From Bradyrhizobium sp. C9 (lineage in GTDB: Bacteria > Pseudomonadota > Alphaproteobacteria > Rhizobiales > Xanthobacteraceae): a stretch of DNA of 64,000 bases. A program made the translations under genes and the position numbers. Shown here in pieces: positions 43,737 through 51,580 of this stretch (positions are counted from its first letter, which is position 1; every line of letters begins with the position of its first letter). The notes beneath the pieces were generated by a model. It had not been told where the DNA came from, did not search any database, and worked only from the letters and a program-made list of their open reading frames with translations. Location of the stretch: contig NZ_NWTG01000002.1 of NCBI RefSeq assembly GCF_002532045.1, positions 1-64,000 of the forward strand. Direction: 5' to 3'.

Positions 43737-43835
43737 GCGCACCGCCGCCCGCTTCCGATTCAACTGTCGAACAGCTACTCGGTGTCATACCCCGCCCATG
43801 TGGGTGATTGAGTGTGTGAGGTCACGGCCCCACCA

Positions 43836-43957
43836 CGTCGTCCTGGCGAAAGCCAGGACCCATAACCACCGCATTCCGTGACGAAGGGATCGCGGCCCCA
43901 GCGCGCACAACAATTGAGATTCGGGGTCATAGGTCCTGGCTTTCGCCAGGACGACAC
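43836..43957. repeat. Palindromic repeat pair (GTCGTCCTGGCGAAAGCCAGG type)
   Basis: Left copy CGTCGTCCTGGCGAAAGCCA and right inverted copy TGGCTTTCGCCAGGACGAC enclose about 80 bases. It is a diverged version of the pair at 14315-14436 (CCCGGC...GCCGGG there, CCTGGC...GCCAGG here), with compensating changes that keep both palindromes. It lies beyond the stop of the leftward serine hydrolase gene. Confidence 0.7.
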
Positions 43958-43991
43958 CGATTGTGGTACGTCGCCTCAAAATGACGAATCG

Positions 43992-45545
43992 CTATTGCGC
44001 GGCCTGCGCTTCCGCATCGGCCTGAACATCGTGGCCGAAGCGATCCTTGCCGCTGAGCCTGGCCTTGCCGCCGTCGAACGTGAGCAGCCATCTGCGGTCG
44101 GTATCGCCGCCGACCAGACGCAGGTCGATCGCAAACGTTTGGCCGTCCTGCCACGTCCCCTTCAGCGCCATCACGCCGAGCGGCGTCGGTTGGCCGAGAC
44201 GGTAGGTGCCGTCGAGCCCGATCGGTCCCGCCAATTTGATCACCGACCGCGCCGCATCCGGCGTCGCTGTTTCGAGCTCGTAGCGCGGGGACGGATCGGT
44301 CAGATACAGGGTCAGCGCCCGCAGATTGAGGCCGTTGGCCGGGAAGCGCCAGGTCTTGCCCGAGATGGCCGCCGCGGTCTCGGGCACAGCACCGACCGCC
44401 GACGGCTTTTCCGTCGCGCTATCGCGCAGCGCTGCGGCAAGCTGATTGCCGCCGGCGGAGTTCACCGGCAGCGCTGTGTCGGACTCGACCGCGCCGGAAA
44501 TGTCGTCGGCCATCTTTCCGAACGAACAGTAGTTGCGCGCGGTCACGACGGTGACGATGTCGAGCGTGGGAAAGATCATGATCAGCTGGCAGCGGTCGCC
44601 AACTGCCATGAAGGCCTGCTGCTTCGGCATCACCCAGAAGAAACTGGCATAGCGCAGGGACGGATCGAACGAGGCGTGCATGTCGGTCATCGCATGCCTG
44701 ATGCGATCGACCCAGCCGGACGGCAGCAACCGCTGCCCCTCCCATTCCCCGTCATGCAGGTAGAGCAGTCCGATCTTGGCGGCGTCGCGCGGCGCGAGCA
44801 GAAGCCCGCCGCCGCCCTGCGTCAGCCCCGGCGCGATGCTGTGCCAGTAGGGCGCGGCAATCCCCAGCGGGCGAAACAGTTTCGTCACCGCATAGTCCCG
44901 CGCGCTCACGCCGGTGAGCTTGTTGATGATCGCGGCCAGCAGCTGCGGATTGCCGGTGTTGTAGTAGAACGCCTCGCCCGGCGCCTTCGCCATCGGACGG
45001 TCCAAAATGAACTGGATCGCGTCGGGACTGCGCCCCCATTCGATCAGCGAGTCCGGCCTGCCGCCCTCGACGCCCTCCGTCCAGGCCATCCCCGAGGTCA
45101 TGTCGAGCATGGTCTGGATGGTGATCGCCCGCTTGCGGTCATCGAGATTGGCGATGGTGCGGTCGCCGAAGAAATCCACCATGCGATGGTCGAGGCTGTC
45201 GAGCACCTTGTCCTTGAGCAGCATCGCGACCAGCGTGCCGGTCACCGCCTTGGTGACGGAATTGAAGAGATGCGGAATCTCCGGCGTGTACGGCGCATAG
45301 TAAGCGTCGAGCACGATCCGGCCATGACGCGCGATCAGGAGACTGTCGAAACTGTGAGCCGCGCCAAAGTTGACGAGCCGCGCCAGCGCGGCGGAATCCA
45401 TCCCCTGCTCTTCCGGCGTCGAGCTCTGCCACTGCCGGGTCGGCCACAGCGGTTCGACGGCCCCTTCTGCGCGGACACCTGACCAGATCAGCGCGGCAAC
45501 CGACAGCCCGCTCAGGATCGACATGACCAGCCGTTTGAGATGCAT
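43992..45545 (-). CDS. Serine hydrolase of the beta-lactamase class C/EstB fold
   Basis: 517 residues from ATG 45545 (a GTG 12 codons upstream is possible). A signal peptide (LVMSILSGLSVAALIWSGVRA) indicates export. The nucleophile motif is FNSVTKAVTG (SxxK, Ser about residue 96) and the second motif is AFYYNTGNP (YxN). The N-terminal two thirds matches the beta-lactamase-like serine hydrolase fold; the last ~140 residues form an extra domain. Candidate roles are esterase, D-amino-acid peptidase or peptidoglycan-related hydrolase; the sequence does not decide. The L,D-transpeptidase gene lies 66 bases upstream on the same strand. Confidence 0.87.
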   Translation of the reverse strand: MHLKRLVMSILSGLSVAALIWSGVRAEGAVEPLWPTRQWQSSTPEEQGMDSAALARLVNFGAAHSFDSLLIARHGRIVLDAYYAPYTPEIPHLFNSVTKAVTGTLVAMLLKDKVLDSLDHRMVDFFGDRTIANLDDRKRAITIQTMLDMTSGMAWTEGVEGGRPDSLIEWGRSPDAIQFILDRPMAKAPGEAFYYNTGNPQLLAAIINKLTGVSARDYAVTKLFRPLGIAAPYWHSIAPGLTQGGGGLLLAPRDAAKIGLLYLHDGEWEGQRLLPSGWVDRIRHAMTDMHASFDPSLRYASFFWVMPKQQAFMAVGDRCQLIMIFPTLDIVTVVTARNYCSFGKMADDISGAVESDTALPVNSAGGNQLAAALRDSATEKPSAVGAVPETAAAISGKTWRFPANGLNLRALTLYLTDPSPRYELETATPDAARSVIKLAGPIGLDGTYRLGQPTPLGVMALKGTWQDGQTFAIDLRLVGGDTDRRWLLTFDGGKARLSGKDRFGHDVQADAEAQAAQ

Positions 45546-45611
45546 GCGCGCCTCGTCGGATGCGATGTGCGAGGCCGGCACAATCCGCGAGCAGTTGCAT
45601 GCCTGTCAATG

Positions 45612-46610
45612 TTATCGCGTGCTCTCCACGAACGTCACCGGCGTCCCCTTGGCGACACCGGCCGCGACATGCTGTGCATCCCAATTGGTCAGCCGAATGC
45701 AGCCGTGCGACGCGGCCTTGGAAACCTTGCTGGGATCGGGCGTGCCGTGGATACCGAAACTTTCCGCCGAGAGGTTGATCCAGACCGAGCCGACCGGATT
45801 GTTGGGCCCGGGCTTGATCGTGAACGGCTTCCTGGATTTGACGCCCTTGAACTTGTATTTGGGATTGTAGCGATAGGTCGGATTCTTGTTGACCGCCGTC
45901 ACCTTCAGCGTGCCGCTCGGCGTCGGCTTCTCCGTGCTGCCGACCGTTGCGGGATAGAGCGCAGTGAGCTTTCCTGCGGCGTCGAACGTGCTGAGCGTCT
46001 GCCGCGTCTTGTCGACTTCGATGCGAACAACCGGCGTTGACGCGCCAGTGTCGAGAACGTTGGCAACCGCGATGCTGGCACCCGCCTTGTCGAACTTCTG
46101 GCCGGGATTGAGCGCCTGAAGCAACGCCTCGCTCATGTGGAATTTCTCGGCCAGCGCTTCGCGCGGGCTGGTGTAGTTCAGCGCGGGCAGGTCCTGCATG
46201 TCCTCCATCTTCGCGGGGACCTTCGCCAGGAACGGGCCTTTCACGTCGGCATCGGCGATGGTGTAGTTGACGACCGCAGGCCCTTCGCTGGCAGCGGCGA
46301 GCCTGCTCCAGAGGTCCGCTGTGACGGCCTTGTCGAACGACAATCCATTCGCTGCGGCGAACGCCGTGAGCGCCTTCTGTGCGTTCTCGCCGAGCTTGCC
46401 GTCGATCTCGCCGGGGGAGAAGTGCGCGCGATCGAGCAGGATCTCGAGCTTGGCAATGGAGGCGCTGGCCTGGTGACGGCTCGGCAATTTTCCCGTTGGC
46501 ACCGCCGCGTCGTTGATCCCCGCGGCATCGACACCCGCCGCCATCGCCGGGGCGGCGGAAACGAGCAAAAGGACAACAGCAAAACGCACAACCAAAAAAT
46601 GTCGGAACAT
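45612..46610 (-). CDS. L,D-transpeptidase (YkuD family) with peptidoglycan-binding domain
   Basis: 332 residues from ATG 46610; the frame extends upstream to 46706, but the signal peptide (FLVVRFAVVLLLVSAAPAMA) starts here. A peptidoglycan-binding-like domain (HFSPGEIDGKLGENAQKALT) lies near residue 70, and the YkuD catalytic domain (about 195-330) ends with the motif SHGCIRLTN whose Cys is the nucleophile, and the preceding IHGTPDP His. It would crosslink peptidoglycan or attach proteins to it in the periplasm. It may be co-transcribed with the downstream serine hydrolase. Confidence 0.92.
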   Translation of the reverse strand: MFRHFLVVRFAVVLLLVSAAPAMAAGVDAAGINDAAVPTGKLPSRHQASASIAKLEILLDRAHFSPGEIDGKLGENAQKALTAFAAANGLSFDKAVTADLWSRLAAASEGPAVVNYTIADADVKGPFLAKVPAKMEDMQDLPALNYTSPREALAEKFHMSEALLQALNPGQKFDKAGASIAVANVLDTGASTPVVRIEVDKTRQTLSTFDAAGKLTALYPATVGSTEKPTPSGTLKVTAVNKNPTYRYNPKYKFKGVKSRKPFTIKPGPNNPVGSVWINLSAESFGIHGTPDPSKVSKAASHGCIRLTNWDAQHVAAGVAKGTPVTFVESTR

Positions 46611-46642
46611 CGCGCATCCCAACGTGGCTACATTCCGTAAAG

Positions 46643-47118
46643 TTATGGAAGGCGTCGAAGTTCCAATGCAAACATCGGCGTTTGCCTCCGCAAGACTTCT
46701 CCGCAAGCTGCGCGACGATTTCGGCGATCTCGGCCTTGCAGCGGCCGCCTATAACGCCGGCAGCGGCCGGGTCCAGAAGTGGCTCGCCAGGCAGAGCGAG
46801 CTGCCGCGCGAGACCCGCGAGGGAACCGGCGGCTTGTCGTGGCCGGCCGCACGCGCAAGCGGCTCGCACTCCTGCCCAGGTCAGGCTCGCCCGGTGCAGC
46901 TCGGCACGGCACGCCCGGCCATCGCCGCAGCCAAGGCAAAATCCACCACGGGCCGCGCCGTTCGCGTGGCCTCGCGCGCGCGTTCGTCGAGAGGCCGCGT
47001 CACAACGCTGCACCGCCGCGAGTGCGGACCGACTGCATTTCCGTTCAATAAACCGGACGCGCTGGTGTATGTTGCCGCTCGTTTTCAGATTGGTTTGCCT
47101 GCAATTCATTTCCAGTGA
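46643..47118 (+). pseudogene. Remnant of a lytic transglycosylase (SLT domain)
   Basis: The translated stretch from about 46670 reads LLRKLRDDFGDLGLAAAAYN and then AGSGRVQKWLARQSELPRET, the C-terminal end of a Slt70-like lytic transglycosylase catalytic domain. Upstream catalytic parts (the ES motif) are missing, and after PRETRE the sequence loses similarity and becomes Arg/Pro/Ser-rich, suggesting a frameshift. The intact enzyme would cut glycan strands in the periplasm. It sits back-to-back with the L,D-transpeptidase gene. The frame stays open to 47118, so it might be annotated as a short protein. Confidence 0.6.
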
Positions 47119-47126
47119 GTGCTGTC

Positions 47127-47753
47127 ATGACAGTCATTGATGGCTTGGGTTACCTGGCGTCGGCTCTTGTGTTGCTGACGTTCTGCATGAGCACGATGTT
47201 GAGCCTGCGCACCGTCGCGATCTTCAGCAATCTGGCATTCATCAGCTATGGATTGGGCGATCGGATCTACCCGGTGCTCATCCTGCACATCATTCTGCTG
47301 CCGCTGAACGTGGTATTGCTATTCCAGATGGTTCGGCTGCTTCGGAAGGCCAGGCGCGCCGCAGCGACCGACTTGTCTCCGAGCTGGCTGCAACCGTTCA
47401 TGCGGCCGAAACACATCAAGGCAGGAGAGACGATCTTCAGGAAAGGTGATAACGCCGACCTGCTCTACATGGTCGTATCGGGTGATGTCAGGTTTCCCGA
47501 GATCGATCGCGGGGTCTCGGCGGGCGAGTTGTTCGGAGAGATTGGGCTGTTCTCACTCGAGCGTCGGCGCACACAGACTGCCCTGGCAGCGACCGATGTG
47601 GATTTGCTGTCGATCAGCGACGGCGCATTGATGAAGCTATGCGAACGCAATCCAGGACTGTCGCTGTATTTCCTGCGGCTGACGGCGACCCGGATGACGG
47701 AAAACGCAGCCCGCGCAATCGGAGTTGCCGCGGCAACGCCCAATCCGGCGTGA
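47127..47753 (+). CDS. Membrane-anchored cyclic nucleotide-binding domain protein
   Basis: 208 residues from ATG 47127 (GTG 47115 also possible). The N-terminal third has three hydrophobic helices (LGYLASALVLLTFCMSTML; VAIFSNLAFISYGLG; VLILHIILLPLNVVLLFQMV). After a basic linker a Crp-like cNMP-binding domain follows (about 95-195): AGETIFRKGDNADLLYMVVSG and the phosphate-binding cassette GELFGEIGLFSLERRRTQTA, in which RRTQ replaces the usual R-T/S-A. There is no output domain, so it may be a membrane cNMP sensor. It could respond to cAMP from class III cyclases such as that at 14484; this is inference. Confidence 0.82.
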   Translation: MTVIDGLGYLASALVLLTFCMSTMLSLRTVAIFSNLAFISYGLGDRIYPVLILHIILLPLNVVLLFQMVRLLRKARRAAATDLSPSWLQPFMRPKHIKAGETIFRKGDNADLLYMVVSGDVRFPEIDRGVSAGELFGEIGLFSLERRRTQTALAATDVDLLSISDGALMKLCERNPGLSLYFLRLTATRMTENAARAIGVAAATPNPA

Positions 47754-47783
47754 AGCGCCGGCGCACTGCGTCGCGTGCCGAAG

Positions 47784-47897
47784 CTACGGCGCGGGCGACG
47801 ACGCAAGGCTCGGCAGCGGCGCGAACTGCATCTCTGCAACGGCCGAGCCGGCGTACGCACTGGCGATCAGGATCATGACTCGAATGGCGACGAACAT
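47784..47897 (-). CDS. 37-residue secreted peptide gene, hypothetical
   Basis: ATG at 47897 with a near-perfect ribosome binding site GAGGAGG seven bases upstream and stop TAG at 47784. The peptide starts MFVAIRVMILIASAYAGSAV and ends AEMQFAPLPSLASSPAP: a complete Sec-type signal sequence followed by only about 16 mature residues rich in Pro, Ser and Ala. It is convergent with the cNMP-binding protein gene. I know no family; the excellent ribosome binding site and signal sequence make it a good candidate for a missed gene. Confidence 0.55.
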   Translation of the reverse strand: MFVAIRVMILIASAYAGSAVAEMQFAPLPSLASSPAP

Positions 47898-48117
47898 GGT
47901 GCCTCCTCAGTCTTTTTGTTGCTCTCTTGATGCCAGAGACTTCTTTCCCGCAGGTGAGGAAAGCTGGTTGCCGCAACCTTGAAGGCATTGGTAAGCGAGC
48001 CGTTTACGCAAGCCCGTTCATGAGTTGGGAACCGTATCGGCCGATCGGCCGGAACACTAAACGCGCGGTTCACTGTGTCCAGGCATTGTTCGCCTCAATC
48101 AAGAAGGCGCAATCACA

Positions 48118-48390
48118 ATGCCGATTTTCAGGACGATCCTTGTTGTCGTATCGATTTTTCTTGCCGGTTTGTACGTCTACGATACCTGCCGCAGCGACTG
48201 GCTCACCATGCCTGCATCGGCAAACGATATCTTTGCGCGACGATGGCCGGAACCGGGTGAATTTCGTGCCACAGCTCCCCCCGTCGCCACCCTCGCTGCC
48301 ACCGCGACGCCGGCGGCGCGCGTTAGGCAAACGTTTGCGATGTTCATCCCCAGGGACGCGCGACGCCACCTGCTGCAGCGCAGCCTATAG
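48118..48390 (+). CDS. Hypothetical small membrane-anchored protein
   Basis: 90 residues from ATG 48118 with AAGAAGG upstream. An N-terminal helix (ILVVVSIFLAGLYVYDTC) would anchor it or act as an uncleaved signal. The remainder is Ala/Pro/Thr-rich, then basic near the C-terminus (FIPRDARRHLLQRSL). It ends 9 bases before the stop of the convergent ATP-grasp gene. No family recognised. Confidence 0.55.
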   Translation: MPIFRTILVVVSIFLAGLYVYDTCRSDWLTMPASANDIFARRWPEPGEFRATAPPVATLAATATPAARVRQTFAMFIPRDARRHLLQRSL

Positions 48391-48399
48391 CGCTTCGAT

Positions 48400-49434
48400 T
48401 CAGCCCAGGGATACGCCGGCCTTGGCGCGGCTGATCCCGAGCGTCAGGATGCGATTCAACAGAACCGGATAGTCCAGTCCGTCATGCCCCGCGGCGGTCG
48501 CAAACTCCTGGCTCTTGGCGATTTCGGGATTGGGATTGGCCTCAATGAAATACGGAACGCCATTGGTGGAGAGGCGGAAGTCGATGCGCGCGTAGCCGTC
48601 GAGCCCCAGGGTCCGGTAGATCCGCTTCGCCAGCCGTTGAATGTGCGCGGATAGTTCCGGCGTCAGTCCTTCGGCCGGCCCGTCCGCAATTCCGATGCGC
48701 TCCTGATAGCTGGTGTCGTGCTTGACCTTTTCGGTGGCGATCTGGCGTGCGGCGGGGCCGCCCATGCTGCCGAACTTCAATTCCCAAACCGGCAGGACCC
48801 GCAGCCTGTTGTTGCCGATCACGCCGACATAGAGCTCGCGTCCCTCGATGAACTGCTCGGCGATCGCGGCCGTTCCGATCCGCTCATGGATGAAGGCGAC
48901 GCGCTCGGCAAGCTTCTCGTCGGTATCGACGATCGACGCCTGCGAGATACCGAGCGATCCATCGCTGCTCAGGCTCTTGACGATCAGCGGCAGCGCAAGC
49001 CGCGGCGGCCGCTTGACCTTGCGGCGCATCGGGAACACGGCGAAGGCCGGCACCGGGATGCGGCGGTGATGCACCAGCGTCTTGGACAGATCCTTGCCGC
49101 GCGCCAGGATCAGGCCGCGCGGGTTGCACCCGGTATAGGGAATCTTCATCAGCTCGAGATAGCTCGCGATGTGCTGGTCATACACGACGTCGTAATGAAA
49201 CTCCTCCAGCAGCGTGAACACCACGTGCGGTTTGAAGCCCTCGATCTCGTCGCGGACCGGTTTGATTTCCTCCTGCACGCCGAGCGGACGAACCTCGTGG
49301 CCGGCCGCGCGCAGGGTACTCACCACGTCGTATTCGGTTTTCCACTCATTGATTTCCCGCGCGGAGTATCCGTCGCTGGAGTCCGGCGGCACACAGTCCG
49401 GGTGCATCAGCACCAGAATGCGAAAGTGTTTCAT
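48400..49434 (-). CDS. ATP-grasp ligase related to D-Ala-D-Ala ligase/RimK
   Basis: 344 residues from ATG 49434, which overlaps the stop of the upstream metallopeptidase gene (ATGA). The central ATP-grasp features are LALPLIVKSLSSDGSLGISQ (ATP-binding Lys and loop), AEQFIEGRELYVGVIG, and the metal site GYARIDFRLSTNGVPYFIEA followed by NPNPEIA. The N-terminal domain (HPDCVPPDSSDG) differs from Ddl. Such enzymes join an acyl phosphate to an amine. Coupling to a HExxH peptidase suggests a peptide-modifying or amide-forming pair; the substrate is unknown. It is too diverged, and out of the cell-wall cluster, for the housekeeping Ddl. Confidence 0.85.
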   Translation of the reverse strand: MKHFRILVLMHPDCVPPDSSDGYSAREINEWKTEYDVVSTLRAAGHEVRPLGVQEEIKPVRDEIEGFKPHVVFTLLEEFHYDVVYDQHIASYLELMKIPYTGCNPRGLILARGKDLSKTLVHHRRIPVPAFAVFPMRRKVKRPPRLALPLIVKSLSSDGSLGISQASIVDTDEKLAERVAFIHERIGTAAIAEQFIEGRELYVGVIGNNRLRVLPVWELKFGSMGGPAARQIATEKVKHDTSYQERIGIADGPAEGLTPELSAHIQRLAKRIYRTLGLDGYARIDFRLSTNGVPYFIEANPNPEIAKSQEFATAAGHDGLDYPVLLNRILTLGISRAKAGVSLG

Positions 49435-50459
49435 AGCGCGATCCATTTCCGACGCGACGGGCCGAACAGCGCGTGCATGGTCTTGGCAGTCAGCAGGATG
49501 GTGAAATTGGTCACCAGCTTCTGCTCGGGGCCGACGGCACGCAGATTGAGCTCGCGGCAGCGCGAGATCATGTCGTCGAGCACCGCGTCGAGCGTCAGCT
49601 GGTTCTCGCCTGTCCACCGCGCGACCAGCTGCCTGATCTGGGCGCGGTGCCGCCTGATGAAGGATGCAGCCGGCGGATGCCGGTGATGCCGCGGATCGGC
49701 AGAGAACAGCTTGGACAGATCGCGGTCGTAGGTCTTCGGCGGCGTGAAGGCGTAGAACGCCTGCTTCTTCTTGTAGTGTTCACCGAGCGTCTGCTTGAGC
49801 GTATGCAGCGGATCGACCCGCTCGCGCGTCGTGAGCAGCGGCCGCTCGCCGGCGATCTCGCCCATCAGCTCATCGACATATTCGAGCTTCTTCAGCGCGG
49901 GCCAGCCGGCATACCGCGTTCGCCAGTTCGAGCGCGGCCGCAGCCACACCGCAAAGGTCTCGGCGAAATCCTCGTCCGGATGGCTCTGCGCATACCACAG
50001 CCTGAGATGCTGGACATAGCTGCGGCTGGCCGGATTGGGCCGGTAGTAGCGCGGATAGTGTTGCGACGACGGACCGAACAGCTGCTGCCAGCGCCGGCGG
50101 CGTTGCAGCTGGTAGCCGTGCTGTATGGCGTGCCCTGCCTCGTGGCGGAGAATGGCCATGCACTCGGACCACGAGGCGCCCTCGACGTCGAGCATCATCT
50201 TCTTCTCGAGCTTCATCAGGCGAGGATGGGCGAGATAGAATGGAATGGCGATGCCGGGCACATCGGCCGGGCTGAACCATTCGCTCGAGATCCATGCGTG
50301 CGGCCGCAGCCGGATGCCGCGCTCTTCGAGCTCTTCGTAGAGCGTGCTGACGCAATCCGCGAGCCAGGTGCCTTCGATCGCAACCCTCAGACTGCTGAGG
50401 CGTTGCTCGAGCAACTGCGCATCCGTGAGCTTCTCCCAGGCATATTTGCGGCGCGGCAT
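49431..50459 (-). CDS. Putative zinc metallopeptidase (HExxH)
   Basis: 342 residues from ATG 50459 (MPRRKYAW); the frame is open to 50504. Zinc motif HEAGH at residues 106-110 within AILRHEAGHAIQHGY, with a probable third ligand Glu in PDEDFAETFAVW (about 167). No signal peptide is apparent, so cytoplasmic action is likely. The C-terminal ~150 residues (RREDP-poor, with YDRDLSKLFSADPRHHRHPP) are of no known fold to me. It is translationally coupled to the ATP-grasp gene downstream. Predicted function: peptidase or, as in some gluzincin-like proteins, a non-proteolytic metal enzyme. Confidence 0.82.
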   Translation of the reverse strand: MPRRKYAWEKLTDAQLLEQRLSSLRVAIEGTWLADCVSTLYEELEERGIRLRPHAWISSEWFSPADVPGIAIPFYLAHPRLMKLEKKMMLDVEGASWSECMAILRHEAGHAIQHGYQLQRRRRWQQLFGPSSQHYPRYYRPNPASRSYVQHLRLWYAQSHPDEDFAETFAVWLRPRSNWRTRYAGWPALKKLEYVDELMGEIAGERPLLTTRERVDPLHTLKQTLGEHYKKKQAFYAFTPPKTYDRDLSKLFSADPRHHRHPPAASFIRRHRAQIRQLVARWTGENQLTLDAVLDDMISRCRELNLRAVGPEQKLVTNFTILLTAKTMHALFGPSRRKWIAL

Positions 50460-50705
50460 AGGCTTCCAAAGTGAAAAAACAAACCGGAATCGGGATGGTG
50501 TCATAGGTTGCCGCCGGCAACAACCGCCGGACTTTTGCGCCAGGCCCCGGTCCGTGCCGCTTTGTGCCGGCCCCGCCGCCGTGCTTCAGCCGCAGATCGG
50601 CAGGACGCCGAGAGCCCGGGCCATGGCCCAGATCGCCGCAGGGACAGCTTTACACCTTCTGCTATGATCGGGCCATTTCCGTGCAAGATTCTTTGAGGGG
50701 GCGAC

Positions 50706-51143
50706 ATGGATGATCGGCGGCGGCTGCTTTTTCACGGCATGGCTTTGTTCCTGATCGGGCTGTTGACCGGCCTCATCGAGCAGCACTTCAGCAATGTGCG
50801 GATGGCGCTCGCAGCGCATCTCGAGGGCGTGATGAACGGCACGTTCCTGCTCGCGGTCGGCGCGATCTGGAGCGAGGTCAGGCTGCCGCCCCGCGCGAGC
50901 GCCATAGCCTACTGGGCGCTGCTGTGCGGAACGTACGGCAACTGGGCCGTGGCGACGCTCGCCGCCGTTCTTGGAACAGGCGCGCTGTCGCCGGTCACCG
51001 CAGCCGGGCGTGTTGCCGCGCCGTGGCAGGAAACGCTGGTGACCGCAGGGTTCGTCTCGATCGGCCTTGCGATCATCGCAGCCTCGATCTTGCTGCTGTG
51101 GGGGCTGCGCGGCAGGGCTGCCCGCAGTGCATCTAAGGCTTGA
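50706..51143 (+). CDS. HabA-like hydroxylaminobenzene mutase family membrane protein
   Basis: 145 residues with four hydrophobic helices (MALFLIGLLTGLIEQHFSN; MNGTFLLAVGAIWSEV; YGNWAVATLAAVLG; AGFVSIGLAIIAASILLLWG). The conserved blocks MALAAHLEGVMNGTFLL, YGNWA and PWQETLV match what I recall of hydroxylaminobenzene mutases, which turn hydroxylaminobenzene into aminophenol in nitrobenzene catabolism. Good ribosome binding site GAGGGGGCG. No nitroreductase or other nitroarene gene is near, so the native role may be different. It overlaps the convergent gene's 3' end by 11 bases. Confidence 0.7.
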   Translation: MDDRRRLLFHGMALFLIGLLTGLIEQHFSNVRMALAAHLEGVMNGTFLLAVGAIWSEVRLPPRASAIAYWALLCGTYGNWAVATLAAVLGTGALSPVTAAGRVAAPWQETLVTAGFVSIGLAIIAASILLLWGLRGRAARSASKA

Positions 51144-51510
51144 TCCAACGCTGCACAGCCGCAGCGGTGTCGGCCGGGTTGGTGTTGAAGCAGATGGCCG
51201 CGCCGGGCGCGAGCCGATGCACCAGATTGAGGATCGTCTCGAACAGCAGCAGCCGCTCCGGCGGCTCGCGCAGCCCGGCACCGATCACGACGCAATCGTA
51301 GCGGCGCGCGTTGAGGGCCGCCGCCGTCACCGCTTCGGCCGTATCGCCGAGATCGATGAGACAGCTTTCGACATCGTAACCAAGCGTCCGCAGGCCCTCG
51401 ATCTGCGCGTCGATGTAGCTGCGCACGAGCTCGGGCGTGAATTGCGGCATGACGGATAGATCGACGAAGGTGGGGTCGAGCCCGATCGCCAGCACGGATG
51501 GTTTCGTCAT
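51133..51510 (-). CDS. Conserved hypothetical protein, Rossmann-like
   Basis: 125 residues from ATG 51510 (the frame open to 51705 overlaps the sigma factor gene and is spurious). A short alternating alpha/beta pattern: SVLAIGLDPTFVDLS, TLGYDVESCLIDLGDT, RRYDCVVIGAGLREPPER, PGAAICFNTNPADT. It resembles a minimal Rossmann/flavodoxin-like or response-regulator-like fold without phosphorylation residues that I can place. Function unknown. It lies downstream of the sigma factor on the same strand, 70 bases from its stop. Confidence 0.65.
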   Translation of the reverse strand: MTKPSVLAIGLDPTFVDLSVMPQFTPELVRSYIDAQIEGLRTLGYDVESCLIDLGDTAEAVTAAALNARRYDCVVIGAGLREPPERLLLFETILNLVHRLAPGAAICFNTNPADTAAAVQRWIKP

Positions 51511-51580
51511 GGTCGCGGTTCCCTGACGGATTGCGATTCGGCGAACATGCCGGCGCTTTGCGTCGAAATCGCGAAGCCAT

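Noticed and set aside
48400..49434. Housekeeping D-alanine-D-alanine ligase
   Set aside because: The N-terminal domain and genomic position differ from Ddl, and coupling to a metallopeptidase argues for another amide ligase.
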